From positions 892,165-956,164 of the forward strand of contig NW_022985162.1 in the NCBI RefSeq assembly GCF_010093535.1: a stretch of 64,000 bases of DNA. The letters are read 5' to 3'. Numbering within the stretch: position 1 is the first letter of the stretch; each line of letters opens with the position of its first letter. Positions 1 to 11,565 of this stretch are shown in pieces. This stretch comes from Lindgomyces ingoldianus. Lineage: Eukaryota > Ascomycota > Dothideomycetes > Pleosporales > Lindgomycetaceae. The translations under genes and the position numbers were made by a program. The notes under the pieces were generated by a model. It made no database searches and was not told the origin of the DNA. It was given only the letters and a program-made list of their open reading frames with translations.

Positions 1-607
1 TAGTACTGCTCCTACTGTTACTAATAGTAACAATCTCTTAGCAGTTAGAACAAAAGTAAATTGCCTTCTGTTACTGTACAGTTAATAAGGCTATAGTTAC
101 TGCAGTAACTGCCTATACTATCTATTGTTAGTACAGAATAGTAAAGTAACTCCTTACACTTAAAGCTTACAGCTAGTTTAACACTTTATAAGCTCTTATT
201 ATCTTAAGAAGTTAAAGGCTGCCTCTAGAAGCTTTTATAATTAAGGCTTTATCCTTTAGTGTTTCTATTCTTATAAGTTTCCTAAGGACTCTTACCTTAA
301 TAACACTAAGTAGGACAATATCTAGACTTGCGACCTCTAGCTAAAACCTAGGGGCCTTAGATATTATGTAAAGAGCATATTAGTAAGATTATGTTAAAAT
401 TAAGCCCTCTAGAGCCTCTAGTAACACTAGTTACTGCAGTAACTGCACTAAACAGTAACTTTACTATTAATTAACTTAGTAGTAACTGTTACTGCCTATA
501 AGGCTATTTTAATTTACTCTTTCTATAAGAACAAAACCTTATTGCTGCTAGTAACGCCTTAAAAACACTACTAACAGTAACAGTTATGTTCTATTAAACA
601 CCATGGT
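1..607 (+). repeat. MITE-like DNA transposon, copy M1 (left end outside window)
   Basis: This AT-rich stretch is the reverse complement of 13574-14214, with many transitions between the copies. Its right end has the same terminal inverted repeat (TTAATAGAAC next to GTGTTT and CCATGG). The interior has GTTACTGCAGTAAC-type palindromes and no open frame. The left terminus is cut by the window edge, so neither the target duplication nor the full length can be seen. Copy M2 shows that this family inserts with a TA-rich duplication. Confidence 0.85.
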
Positions 608-1332
608 GGTTTCATCGTCCATGGGATGTGCAAATGCGTTCGTTGTCCATTTGCGAAGATGAACTCCCCCTCATCCAGGAATGTACCTGTATTTCGCGAC
701 AATAGGGATTTCTGAACTTTACGATAATGAACGTGCCCCTAATAAGTAGAAATCCGGAGGTTAGTTGACTCATCGGATCATTTGCAAGAGTTGCAAAAGC
801 ATAAGTGAATAATTCACTCAGAACCCGCTTTAAAAAGTCCGAGCGGAAAGGAAATATACGTGGAATGACGAAGTTTTGTGGTTCCTTATAGGCAGTAGGG
901 GCTGATGGGCTCCTGTATCGATAATCACTTGGTTACGCAGGTACCATATCATCCAATGCAATTTGAGAGCCTTGAGCGCAGACGAGCTGTCGTTCTAATA
1001 CTTGACTGAGACATGCTAATAGTAGTGGAGGTCGAAATTGAACAAGACTAGACAAGAACAATGTGGCAATCGCGTAGCTCACTTCACAAAGACTCAATGT
1101 AGGCAAAAATGTGCGCAACCCAGACTCCATTTGATGCAAAAATCTATGTACAACGATTGTAGTGAAGGTATATTATGGACACCAAAACCTTGTCCCAAAT
1201 GAAAACAGTCAAAACGAAGAAAGAATCCCACGCCGCTAAAACCCCGCTTGAAATGCTCTTTCAATCATATCCCTATTCCCGACCTTCACCGGCATTTATG
1301 TACATTCATTTTCTTATCACTATGTATTCCAA
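608..1332. other. Intergenic DNA downstream of the GPI-protein gene
   Basis: GC-balanced sequence between the repeat and the 3' end of the cell-wall protein gene. The only open frames are short and resemble no family. No RNA gene or repeat was recognised. The last 150-200 bases probably hold the 3' UTR of the minus-strand gene. Confidence 0.5.
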
Positions 1333-2227
1333 CTAGAAAGCGAAGGCCAAGACACCAAAGACAATGCTCATCAGACCGGTGATCTCAGAGACGTGGGATC
1401 CAGCGCCACCCTGGGCAGGAGACGAAGGCGTAGGTGAGACAATGCCGCTGGAATTGGCTCGTCCGGTAGCGGTAGGGGCAGTGACACCAGTCAAGAAGCT
1501 GCCCGTGGCGGTAGGAGAAGTGACACCGGTCAAGAAGGGGCCCCCCGAAGAAGCAGGAGAGGGCGTAGACTCGACAAGGTCAAGGGAGATGCCTTCGCAG
1601 TTCTTGATAGGGAGAGGAGAGCTTCCTGTTTACTGTGTTAGTGGACTTTCACTCAAGTTATTCGCGTATTATGATGAGTGTAGACGTACCATCATACCAG
1701 TAGAGCTGGTAGTCGTTAACAGTATCCCCCTTACAAGCCCTCCAGCTCCCCGCGCCACCAGTTGGAATGTCGGTTCCGGAAGAATTGAAGTCCTGGCCAT
1801 GCCGGAGCGTTGTTGCACCCTGCTGTCCCAATGTGGTGAATTTGTCGTCGAACGTGGCCTCTCCATCCTTTACCTCGACTTTGGACCCTATCGGGATATC
1901 GAACAAGCCCATAGCAACTTTATCCCCATAGAGCACTAGGTGAGTCTGCTTTAGGGTGCCCAGGATTTGATAAAGCCGAGAGTCGGAGGGCGAGGTGGCG
2001 AGCTTAAATTGGTAAGGGTCGCGAGCTTTGCGGTCAGTGAGCCAGAGGCCCATAGGATTGGGAGAGGTCGTTACGCCGGTATCTTTAACTGCAATGAAAC
2101 CGCCATTAATGGCAGTATTGGCGGAGCTGGAGACGCGGAGCTGGTAGGTTGAGGAAGTGGACAGAGCTGCAGTGCCAGTGGCCGCAAGGGCGGAAGTGAA
2201 GAGAATGGTGGAGCCGGTGACCTTCAT
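1333..2227 (-). CDS. Secreted GPI-anchored cell-wall protein, DUF7907-like
   Basis: Two exons (2227-1690 and 1625-1333) encode 276 residues. The intron, 1689-1626, has a GTACGT donor, a CTAAC branch site and a CAG acceptor. The protein starts with a signal peptide (about residues 1-21, KVTGSTILFTSALAATG). A globular domain of about 170 residues follows, ending in a YWYDGSSPLPIKNC segment. Then comes a Ser/Thr/Pro stalk in which the unit FLTGVT-x-PTATG occurs twice. The end (SEITGLMSIVFGVLAFAF) is a hydrophobic tail after a small-residue region, as expected for a GPI anchor signal. The arrangement matches small fungal surface proteins of the DUF7907 type; that family call is from memory of its pattern and is moderate. 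Probable site: outer wall or plasma membrane. Splicing at phase 1 keeps the frame, and the unspliced frame stops at once. Confidence 0.82.
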
Positions 2228-4174
2228 GTTGACTGTGGTGGTTGGAAAAGGTGGGAAAAAGTCGAAAAGTTGGAAAAGCGAAAAGTGAGATAATGAGTTT
2301 ATTCTGATGCAAGGACGAATGAGGGAACCGATGAGAGAGGAACGCCGGAAGACTGGAAGAGAAGATGAAATTGTTGCTGTTGTGCTGATGAGAACTGCTG
2401 TACTTCTACTGAGCTTTATATCCTAGAGCATCGCAACAAAGCCTCCACTCCCCCATTCATCGTGAAGCCTGTCAACGCTACCTTCCCGTTACATCTCGAG
2501 CTGGAGAGCCCAGCCACCAACCGCAGCAGTGCATGCCAAGACCCTTCCAACAAATGACGATACGAAGGACAGGATCGGTGCCAGGCAGGGGTAACAGCCT
2601 TGTGAGGGGACATGCAGAAGGTCGGCGAACAACCGACCTCAAACCCGCCCCGGCGGGAGTCTCAGGTAACCCAAGAAGGGTATTATTTCGAGAAGCATGC
2701 GGCGCCTCAGCTTCAACGTTGAGAGCCAGCTGCCTTGGCATGCAACATGCAAGGATTTCAACACACAACTTTCAAATGACATGCTGTTTGGGCGTGGACG
2801 GAACTCTCCATTGACTGCATCTGAAAAGATCTTGCCGCTCTGAAATTATTGTGATGCAAAAGCCGTGAGATAGCTGAGACATACGAATTGATAGAAATTG
2901 CGGGATGAATGAGTTGTGGGTACTTTTTGAGACCTCTGTTTCTTCGAACTTAGAAGGGAAGCCCACGAAGGCATCCCGACCTCGGCTTGCATCGTCGCAC
3001 GACAGACAAGAGCCTCCCCAGATTTTTTGATCGGGAACGCCGCACCGGGCGGTGACCTTTTGTCTTGGCTCTAGGTCTCGAAGCTTCATGCAGCCTTACT
3101 AGACTAGGGATACGAAGATTTAAGCTTAGATTGTGCGGGCCAGGGTCGGGAAGCAGGGCAAGCCGGACCGCAAGCGTGGCTCAGCGCGAGGCTTGACAGG
3201 CCCGAGTACCTATCTTTGTACCTTTCTGCAGCCACACTGCAAAGAGAGTCGTCAAGTCCCTTTGCTGCACTTTCGCAAAGTTGTCGTGGAAGTGGTTGGT
3301 TTGTTGAGATATTGCGGTGAAAGATCTCAGGAGAAAGGTTGGCGGTGAGTTGATCAGTAAGGCGTCCAACCTATTCTTAATCCGGCAAGCCGCGACTCTT
3401 CTTCAGCACGCCAAATTGTCTTGAAACTCGACACGCTTGTCCGAAGTAGAATGCAGTTCCCTTGTGCCTCTCCAAGAGGATATTCCAGCCTTCAGCTTCA
3501 TGCGGCTCTGCCATCCCCACAGTAAGCGGTGATTCTCCTCGCCGAATGTCTTCAGCCTAGAGCTTCAGCCCCATCGTGAAGCATTTCGGCATTGCCTTCG
3601 ATTGGCCCTGGACGGATATTTGGCCTCGGCGCTTGACTTGTGATTTTTCGAATGTCTTGATTTGGTCAACACTACTCCGTACAATCCAACAATTTGGGAT
3701 CCCGCTTTGCTCCCGTCTAAAGCCCCTAATCTGTTCTGCTTTCTCTTTGAGGGAAATAAATGGCAAATTGCCTCATTCAAGATGCCCTCTCGAAATATTA
3801 TTTTCCAGTCTGCTGGAAGCTATCTGAAGAATTTCCATAGTGCATACCACCCGAGAAATCATGACTGGACGCGATCGATTCGCTCAGGTTTGCTGTGAGT
3901 ATCGACCAATTCTCCACCCACCTAGCTCATGCTAACAGAATATCTTGCAGATGATTTGAAGGACATTTTGTCGTGGACGGATCTGTTTCGAAATATTGCC
4001 ATGCCATCATAACATTAGGCGAGCTGCAATGCGCGACGTTTAGATGGCTTGCTTCACGATCACGACAGCGGGTTCATAAGTGCTAGTAATCACAGAAAAG
4101 ATCTATGCTTAGACAAAAAGGACGCTGGCATTAAGATGTTCGGGCTTGGTCAACGACAACCTCCCTCTACTCTC
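2228..4174. other. Long intergenic region, no gene recognised
   Basis: It holds the promoter and 5' leader of the cell-wall gene (about 2228-2440, purine/pyrimidine-rich) and the 3' flank of the reductase gene. Several open frames of 60-105 codons exist on both strands (for example 2533-2814 + and 2772-3089 -). None has a recognisable motif, splice structure or clear coding character. Base composition is not RIP-like. A decayed gene around 3560-3900 (+) cannot be excluded. Confidence 0.45.
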
Positions 4175-5271
4175 TCAAGGATCGCCGACCCGATAAACGA
4201 CTTTAACTCCACTGATCTTCCCATTCTTCATATCCTTCAAGCCAGTTAAAATTCCATCCAAACCACCAGGTCTCACGTCTGGCTTGTGGGCCCTTAGTTT
4301 CCCTTCGAACAATAATTTCTCAGCTTCCGCTATCCACTTTTTCATGAACTCATAATCTTCGGGCTTCCCCGCAAACTTCATGCCCATTAACTCGAATGAC
4401 TCGCCCTGTGCGGAATACCCTATCGTAAAGAGCATTTCGACATCGGGTCGGGGCGACTGAGGGACGAACACGATGGTCCCATAGTACAACTTCTGGCCCT
4501 TAGGAGCAGATGATGCAAGGGCATCCCCACAAATCTGCGGAGCATTTCCTTCGCCGATGGTGTCCCAAGCGTAGTATAGCTTGTCGTTTGTGTAATTGCG
4601 GATGTCGGCTCCACAACTGGGGGACTTGTAGTCGAAAACTACATCAGCCCCCAGCGATTTGACGTATTCGAAGTTGCGTTGGGAGCAGGTTGTGATGACC
4701 TCGAACCCAGACCTGCGTCTCGATTAGTTTAGAGTGTGCAAGAGTCAGGCAATACCTACAACTTTGCAAACTGGATTCCAAAGGCTCCCATGGCAGATGA
4801 TCCACCATATATCAGAATCGGCACCTTCTCCTTAAGTGGGGAATCCGGCCATGGCAATCCCATAGCCTGATACAGTCCCTGACCCACGGTAACTATACCC
4901 ACTCCCAACGTTGCTGCTTCTTCGAAGCCCATATTTTCAGGGATTCGGAAGACTAGATCCGCTTTGGAAACCACATATTCCCCGAAACATCCACTATCGA
5001 GATCAAGCACATTACTTCCATGCACGCAACCCCATACTCGATCACCCTTCTTGAAAGGGAGAGTGACAGCGGACCCGATCTCTTCGACGACACCGGAGTA
5101 GTCGCAACCGACGGTGGCAGGCTTGTCAACGAAGTCGATATGCTTCCAGTCGCTGGGATTGAGGGCAACAGCAACGGTTTTGATGAGGAGGTCTGAGGGA
5201 GTGCGGAGCCTGGGGATGTTGGTTTCGACTACGGCGGCGTGGCCGGGGGACTGGATCTTGAGTGCTTTCAT
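4175..5271 (-). CDS. Medium-chain (zinc-type) reductase, ToxD/trans-enoyl-reductase family
   Basis: Two exons (5271-4760, 4712-4175) encode 349 residues. The 47-nt intron has a GTAGGT donor and a GCAG acceptor, and splicing joins FAKL to SGFEVITTC. The N-terminal GroES-like domain has ALNPSDWKHID, VGCDYSGVVEEIG and KGDRVWG. The Rossmann domain has the nucleotide-binding turn IYGGSSAMGAFGIQFAKL at about residues 153-170. Zinc-ligand cysteines of true alcohol dehydrogenases are absent. This is the pattern of NADPH-dependent quinone/enoyl reductases in the fungal ToxD/LovC group, and the length is normal. Such proteins act in polyketide gene clusters or in detoxification of enones; no synthase lies in this window, so the substrate is unknown. 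It is co-oriented with the SDR gene 750 bases upstream, which suggests but does not prove a shared pathway. Confidence 0.88.
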
Positions 5272-6018
5272 GGAGTTGGAGAGGTTGTGTATGTGCTGGT
5301 GGGTAGCTTTGGTGACAACACCCTCCTTTTATAGTCTTGGTTCGGAAAGAAGATGTCGCGTCCCTAACGTGTGGATGCGTATTGCTGCTGAGGTTACGCC
5401 GATCCATTTGCAAGCTATTACGCCATTATATCAATTGCATAGGGCTTTGTCTGATCACATTGCCAGGGATTCGTTTGCTGTGGAAAATATCTGAGATACC
5501 TGTATCAGTAGAGTGATCAGACTAACTAATCAAATACACTGATGCGCCGTGGGTCGGATAACGATTTGGCCCGTAGATCAAGTGCAGAGACATGTCATTT
5601 TGGCTTCTTCATTCGTCAATTTTCTCGCTTCTCGTGGTTTCTTGTTGGAAATGTCAACATGTTGTACTCCTGGACCGCAGCCATGGGGCAAAACATTCAA
5701 TGCCGGGCCCTAGGTGAGCGCAAGCTTACGTCAGTTGGCCATGAAACACCTGTTTTGCTCAACATCTAATTAGAAAGTCGGTGCAACACTTCTTCCGATT
5801 GCCAGGTCGCTCCTTACGTGCTTAACGACTACCATACAACTAAGAATCACAATTCTCTCTAATAGAGTGTCGTCATCGGAATGCGGACGAGACATTCGTC
5901 CGTCGTACATCGGCCGCCAGCGGCCGCCCACCGTTGGGTCAGCCACCACGCGACCTTAAATGGCCACGCTCACTATTCTCACTATTACTATTTTACATCG
6001 CAGGAAACAGGGATGATA
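5272..6018. other. Intergenic: promoter of reductase gene and 3' flank of SDR gene
   Basis: Both neighbours read leftwards, so this 747-base gap holds the upstream region of the reductase and the 3' end of the SDR. The 5542-5769 (+) frame has no family resemblance and was left out. A GGCCGCCAGCGGCCGCC stretch lies near 5910. No repeat or RNA was recognised. Confidence 0.5.
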
Positions 6019-7268
6019 TCAGTTCTTCTCATTTTGAACTAATCCCGAATACCACTGTCCTACCTCCCTCACACACTCCTCCAGGCTTCTGAACTTTCTT
6101 CCACCCAGCAACATTTCTTCCGTCATCCTTGAATCTACTCGAAATGGCATGTTGGTGGGCAAATTCTCTCTACCCACTATGAAAACACCATTTCGCATTT
6201 CCTCCGCAAATTCCCGCTCCACCGTGTCGCCGGCCTCCTTCCAAATCCGGGGCCCATCCTTTCCCTCTTCCATCGTCGCAGCAGCAATAAACCAATCCGG
6301 GATATCCTCCCCCTGGACCTTCTCTTCGTCAAGAGCTTCAACATGAACGCGTGCGCAATCTTCAACATGCACGAATCCGAATCCGTATCTGGGTGTTGCA
6401 CCATTGAACAGCAGCGCCTTCGACATGCGATCCATTTGCGCGAGGGCATCGGAAGCCGACGAAACTAACTCTGAGGGTCCAATGACGGTCCCAGGGATGA
6501 CTTGCACGATGGAGAAGGCGCCCGACTTGCGGCTATGTGAATGGAGATATGTCATACAGTAGGCTTTGGCGCCCGAGTAGGCGTGGTGCACGGATGGGAG
6601 GGGTGGTTGGAAGGCTGCTGCATCGGGATTTACTTGCACATGTTCTGTTGTTTGTTCATCAGCTTTGAACGGCTGAGGAGGATTTTGACGAGAGATACCG
6701 TCAAGAACTTTGTCCATTTTCGTCCCCAAAGTGTCACCATCGTCGGTGCTGACGAGGGCAGCGCCAGCTTGCGTAAACACGACGCGTTTGACGGTGTCAG
6801 ATTTCTCGGCGGCAGAGAGGATCTCTTCCATTGATCTGACGAAGGGGTAGTAGACATCTTCGTCTGGGCGGTAATGCTTAGATCGACAGGTATCAGTTCT
6901 ACTCTAAGATTCGCTAATCGAATGGAATAAGACGTACGGGCTTCGGCCACACCCCGGCTATGTGAATGACATACTTGGCCCCCTGAACAGCTTCATCGTA
7001 CGCCCCAGGAATGGTGTTGTCAGGGACAATCGCATACTCGATCCTATCCGCGTACAGCTGGAGCGAAGGGCCGGCTTTGATGTAACCAATGGCATCTTCT
7101 CTCCGTACGATACATCGCACGCGGTATCCAGTACGCAGAGCATGCAGAACTGAATTGTATCCGATTGTTCCATTAGCGCCCGTTATCTAATGACAATCTC
7201 AGCTACTCAACCTCCGTGAACCTGTCCGAGGGCCATACCGCAACGAGGCCTCGGTGATCGGAAACCAT
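6019..7268 (-). CDS. Extended SDR, NAD(P)-dependent ketoreductase/cinnamoyl-CoA-reductase-like
   Basis: Three exons (7268-7239, 7186-6938, 6876-6019) encode 378 residues. The tiny first exon gives MVSDHRGLVA. Intron 1 (GTATGG..TTAG) is needed because a stop precedes ITGANG in the open frame. Intron 2 (GTACGT..TAAG) joins GVWPKP to HYRPDEDVYY. The Rossmann motif TGANGTIG is at residues 12-19, VIHIAGV follows about residue 85, and the catalytic YSGAK has Tyr near 193 and Lys near 197. The typical extended-SDR segment PGTVIGPSE lies downstream. The family reduces aldehydes or ketones of acyl, aryl or secondary-metabolite substrates with NAD(P)H in the cytosol; the substrate cannot be read here. 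It is divergent from the FAD monooxygenase across about 350 bases, so the two may be co-regulated. Confidence 0.87.
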
Positions 7269-7620
7269 TTCGCCGAGCAGTTCGGTCTATTCCAACCCAA
7301 ACTCCTTCTCACAGGGAAGGTGTATCATAACGAGTTTTTGCAGATGCTCGATAGACGTCCCATGGGGGTTTAGTAAGCTTACAGCTGACGTTCCACATGG
7401 ACACGAAGTTGAGGGTCAGATCACGTGTGTGGGGTATCCTTCGGGAATAGCCCCACGATGTGGTCGAATCCTTGTGTCGTGCAGCATTCCCGTCGACAGT
7501 ACGGACCCGCTTCCTTTCATCCTGCGCCCTTGATTAAAGTGCCGTTGCCCGTGACCATGGCTGTTGACGATCCACATCGACACATCAAGGAATTTGGCGG
7601 AGGGTGAAAGTACTCCCGCC
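7269..7620. promoter_or_regulatory. Divergent promoter between SDR and FAD monooxygenase
   Basis: A 352-base non-coding gap separates the start codons of two oppositely transcribed oxidoreductases. Short open frames inside it have no family match. A shared bidirectional promoter is inferred from the layout only. No specific factor site was identified with confidence. Confidence 0.55.
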
Positions 7621-9017
7621 ATGTCTGCAATAGCGTCGCATACCAGCGGGGTTCCGAATGGTGTGGACAAGAAGCTCGACATCGTCGTGGTATGCCCAAC
7701 CCACCCTGCTCCATTTCAAACCCTATGCCAACTCCAACTTCCTAGGTCGGCGGCTCCCTAGGTGGCCTCTGCACTGGTCTAGCCCTCAAATCCCTCGGCC
7801 ATGCTGTCACGATCCTCGAGCGCAATCCCACGGCCCTCCTGCACAACCAGGGCGCTGGCATTGTCGCGGGCGGCGATACCCTCACATTCTTCAAGCGATA
7901 CGACCGATGTGGGCGGCAGTTGGCAGTTTCCTCGCAGCGACGGCAATACTTGGACAAGGAGGGGAAGATTGTGCACAGGGAGGACATGGTTCAGAATATG
8001 ACGAGCTGGGATCTCGTGTATTACATGCTGAGGGCGAATTTCGATGGCGTGAAGAGCCCATATTGCAATGTGCCGGAGCTGAGGGAGGGAGATGGCGTGG
8101 CGAAGCATCTACATGGTCACAGGGTGACGGGCATAACGGAGAAGAACGGAAGAGTTGAAGTTGCATATACAACTAACGAAGGCAAAGAAGGTACCATCAC
8201 GGCAGACTTCGTTGTCGGCGCCGATGGACCTAGCTCCACCCTCCGAAGTATTCTTCAACCTAACGTGGAGCGGAAATACGCCGGTTATGTTGCGCTCCGT
8301 GGAACGGTCCCGGAAGACCAAGTGTCACCACCAACGCTAGAAGCATTCAGCGAGCGCTTTACCTTCTTCCATACAAGAGGCATCCAAATCCTAGCATATC
8401 TCATTCCCGGTGAGAATGGAACGCTAGAACCAGGCAAACGTCTCGTCAACTTCGTGTACTACACAAACTTCCCCTCGAAATCTCTCGACGATCCCTCACT
8501 GGAGCTCGCAGAGTTGATGACGGACATGGATGGCGAACGACATCGGATCACTATGCCGCCCGGGAAGACCGACCCCAAGGCGTGGGAAAAGCAACGGCAG
8601 ATTGCGAAGGAATGTCTTCCACCACAATTCGCAGAAATCGTGTGTGGAACCAAGAAACCGTTCGTTCAGGCCATAACAGACGTTATCTCCACCCAGAACG
8701 AGTTCCTCGACGGCAAAGTTGTTCTCATCGGCGATGCGCTCGCGGGGTTCAGACCACATACTGTTGCAAGCACGAGCCAGGCCGCATTTGACGCGATGAT
8801 CTTGGCGGATATGATTGCGGGGAAAGTGTCAAGGAAGGAATGGAAAAGGGAGACAATGGCGTATGCAAGGACGATCCAGAAGAGGGGCGTCGATATGGGC
8901 AACCGGAGCCAGTTTGGGGATTTACCGCTGAAGGAACATATACATGATAGGAATCTAGCGAGTAGACCGCGGGAGGAAGAGATTTGGCCGGAATGGAGTA
9001 TAGCTGACATAGATTAA
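7621..9017 (+). CDS. FAD-dependent monooxygenase (aromatic hydroxylase-like)
   Basis: Two exons (7621-7689, 7746-9017) encode 446 residues. The 56-nt intron (GTATGC..CTAG) splits the FAD-binding motif: exon 1 ends LDIVV and exon 2 begins VGGSLGGL, giving the dinucleotide-binding loop at residues 24-31. ERNP at the end of the second strand would contact the ribose. The DG motif GADGPSSTLR starts near residue 181, and the GD motif LIGDALAGFRPH is near 349-360. This is the single-component class A flavoprotein hydroxylase layout, closest in feel to 2,6-dihydroxypyridine- or salicylate-hydroxylase-like fungal enzymes; it would use NAD(P)H and O2 to hydroxylate an aromatic ring. No signal peptide, so cytosolic. 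The ATG gives a short N-terminal arm (SAIASHTSGVPNGVDKK) common in this family. The frame is intact. Confidence 0.9.
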
Positions 9018-9114
9018 ATACCACTAACCATATCAATACAGGTCTAGTCTACCCCAATCTGGCTCTAATTCGTACTATACTGTACAGCAATCCCGTTCTA
9101 CTAAAATTCCTCCT

Positions 9115-9963
9115 TTAAGCCCACCCGTTTCTAGCCCGAGGATCCGGATCCTCCTCCTCGCCCTCCATCTCCCTCATCAGCCCCTCCACTAGCCCCTTCA
9201 CGCCCTCCAAATACGCCTCTTCCCCCACAACCCGCCTAGGCTTCCTAGCCTTAAACTTAAACCACTGCCCCCCTGCATCAAACTCCCACTCCCACCATAC
9301 TTCCTCCAAGCATGGGCCCTGGGGGTTATCATACCTCTGCCAATGGTCCTCCTTCAGCACCAACCCAACCAGACGGTTATACCAGGTCTTAAAAAAACCC
9401 TTTACATTCGCGCCATTGCGGATGAAATAGAGGGAGCGAACATTTTGGAGTCGGCGCAGCAGAGACACCATGTCAGCGGTGAAGTCGGAGGGGTAGTGCC
9501 AGTGTGCGGAACGATGGAGCACCACTGCCAATGTGTCGAGTTTCAGATTCGGGAGGTTGAAGGGATGCTGTGTCCAGTGCACCAGGTCACGGAATTGTCG
9601 CGCGGAGGCTACAAACGCGATGTGCCGGATTGCTTCTATTTGGCATTGTCGTAGTACTTCTAGTCGCCGCGGTAGGGGGGTGTACGTGTCTGTGACGACG
9701 AATTGGGTGGAAGAGAATAAGAGGTGGGTGAAGTCGGAGCGGAATTGGTGGCATGTGAGAAGGAGGGAGAGGTGGGAGGAGGAGGAGTAGTTTTCGTCGA
9801 GGGAGAGGCCGCGAGGGTTGTTGGGGTTGGAGGAGGAGAATCCGGAGGTGTGGGTGGGAGGGCGGAAGACGATGTGTAAGGGTTTAGGGAGCGTGTGTTC
9901 GAGGATTGAGAGGCGGATTTCGGCGGGGAGGCATAGAATGGGCGAGGGTTGGGTTGAGGCCAT
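9115..9963 (-). CDS. F-box-like protein of unknown partner
   Basis: A single-exon frame of 282 residues. The N-terminus CLPAEIRLSILEHTL is the fungal F-box-like helix (LPxEIRxxI). It is followed by LLLTCHQFRSDF and FSSTQFVV, the pattern of the large fungal F-box/DUF7730-like family in which a short box precedes poorly conserved helical sequence. The C-terminus is acidic and charged (GEEEDPDPRARNGWA). Such proteins may be SCF ubiquitin-ligase adaptors, but many have no tested role. It ends 97 bases from the monooxygenase stop (tail to tail). A related decayed gene lies immediately upstream on the same strand. Confidence 0.72.
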   Translation of the reverse strand: MASTQPSPILCLPAEIRLSILEHTLPKPLHIVFRPPTHTSGFSSSNPNNPRGLSLDENYSSSSHLSLLLTCHQFRSDFTHLLFSSTQFVVTDTYTPLPRRLEVLRQCQIEAIRHIAFVASARQFRDLVHWTQHPFNLPNLKLDTLAVVLHRSAHWHYPSDFTADMVSLLRRLQNVRSLYFIRNGANVKGFFKTWYNRLVGLVLKEDHWQRYDNPQGPCLEEVWWEWEFDAGGQWFKFKARKPRRVVGEEAYLEGVKGLVEGLMREMEGEEEDPDPRARNGWA

Positions 9964-10374
9964 TGGTGGTGAGTTTGGGGGTTTGTGGGCTGTGTGGGCT
10001 GTTCAAGGGTAGTCAAGAGTGAATGGGTAATAGTGAAGGGAGAAGATGAATTCATGGATGTCTTGCGGGAGACGTGGTAGAACAGATAAAATACATTTAA
10101 CTTTATGTTTTTAGCTCTACAGTGAGTAATTGCGGGGTGCGGGGTAGACTTTGGCACGTGACTTTACTAACTAGAGGGCAGTACCCGCAAGATTCCAAGG
10201 CTTGAAACCGTAATAGAAATTGCAAGGCGTACTGAAACTTTCATTCAGTCTTGTGGTCATCGAACCTTAAACCACTACTTTGGTAGCAAGAATGTTGAGA
10301 TGTAGGCCCTGCCTCCACATAGCTCTAAATTGCCACAGTACCTCGGAATTGCATTCATTCCTGCTAGATTGCTC
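9964..10374. other. Intergenic: promoter of F-box-like gene
   Basis: About 410 bases between the F-box-like start and the 3' end of the decayed DUF7730-like gene. It should hold the promoter of the former. The overlapping 9660-10157 minus-strand frame is a low-complexity Pro/Ser/Thr shadow of the real gene. Nothing else is recognised. Confidence 0.5.
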
Positions 10375-11208
10375 TTATCTCAATAGATCTACATAATTTC
10401 CACTCGTTAATGCCACATAAACAACCCGGAAAGGGGTATCCACAAGCCCTACTAACATCCAGCGGCGTAAACCCACAGCTGGGCGGAATAGGAACCGAGT
10501 CCAAAAGTCCACGCGGAGCTGCACATGTAACTGCTGAAGGTGTGGCATGCTCCTGAGCAACTCGCACGACGTTTTCCAATAGTTACGGTTACGGCTGGCC
10601 CACACCTCGGGGTCTACCTCATGGACTCGCCCTGGGTATACAGTGGGGAGAAAGTTGAAAATGTGAACGCGTCAGATGGCGGAATATCGCTGGGGGAGAA
10701 TGGTCGGCGAGAATGAATGAAGGGCACGCGGAAGCAAGAAGCTGAAGATATTGTGGGAGTAAGGAATGTTTATGACTTCTTGGTAACTTCAGGCTTTTAG
10801 CTACGTCCTCTTACTAAAATTAAAAATACTGCATACACTGTGTGACATGTGAGGGGTAGGGACAACAACTGTGATTGACGACGTAGAAAACGCTTGGTCG
10901 AGCGCGGCCCATACCTCGGATCCCAGCAACCGTTGAACCAGCTGTGAGTTTGATCATAGCATTTACAATACGTAAACCCCTTCTTCACTTGTATTAAGTG
11001 AGTTATCTCCGAGGGATTACTAAGGGCGAATTCGTAAATGAGAAGCCGAAGCTCAAGGGGAAGTTGCCTGAATAGGAGCGATCGGACTTGCTGGTTAGTT
11101 GGATTCTGTTCGGTCAGAGCCGACAGCGCACGAGGGCGCTGAGTGGGAAACTGGTCAGGAAGGATGTCGAGACTGATATCGATGAGAGGAAGTCAGGATG
11201 ATGTGGTC
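10375..11208 (-). pseudogene. DUF7730-like (F-box-like) gene, broken
   Basis: Reading leftwards, the first part has FRQLPLELRLLIYEFAL, then SLPLTCHTVY. The second part has NIFSF, TILPQRYSAI, HIFNFLPTVYP and CELLRSMPHLQQLHVQLRV. This order (LP-x-ELR box, LLxLLLTCxxxY, NxFxF, LPQR-x-xxI, W-x-x-L-x-x-M-x-x-L-x-x-L) is characteristic of the fungal DUF7730-like family. A TGA near 10667 falls where an arginine is expected (QRYSAI-stop-RVHIF), which a CGA to TGA change explains. The two parts are in different frames, so there is a frameshift or an unresolved intron near 10800. No start codon was found for the first part. Probably dead. Confidence 0.65.
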
Positions 11209-11565
11209 CTAGAGAACCTACAAGACCGTGTCCTGAGAATATTTCGGAGCCAACTTGCCATCGAAGCCGTGCTAGACAGACATATTTTGGGTAGAAATTG
11301 CTAGATATATGAGGGAGCGGTGTATGCGTGCGAGGTTGATGTGAGGTAATATGCTGTCAGCGTAGTCGAGCTCGCATCATGAAGTGGGCGCAAACGATAA
11401 AATTTAAATTGTGAAGAGTAACCTACCTTGTGGGCCGTATTCAAGGAACAATCTGATGCGCTGCAAATGCAAAGGTACATCACCTTCAATGGTCCCGATC
11501 ACATTTCGAACCTCCAAGCGTAGCGGGATTTTCCATTTCCACTCCAAAATCCTCCCATGGCCCCT
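11209..11565. other. Intergenic, nothing recognised
   Basis: Short region upstream of the broken DUF7730-like gene. It may contain the lost first exon or promoter of that gene. No family resemblance was seen on either strand. Confidence 0.4.

Noticed and set aside
1364..1939. 191-codon plus-strand open frame
   Set aside because: Antisense shadow of the GPI-protein gene, whose minus-strand reading has a signal peptide, a working intron and an anchor signal.
9660..10157. 165-codon minus-strand Pro/Ser/Thr-rich frame
   Set aside because: Low-complexity frame overlapping the start and promoter of the F-box-like gene in another frame; no family resemblance.
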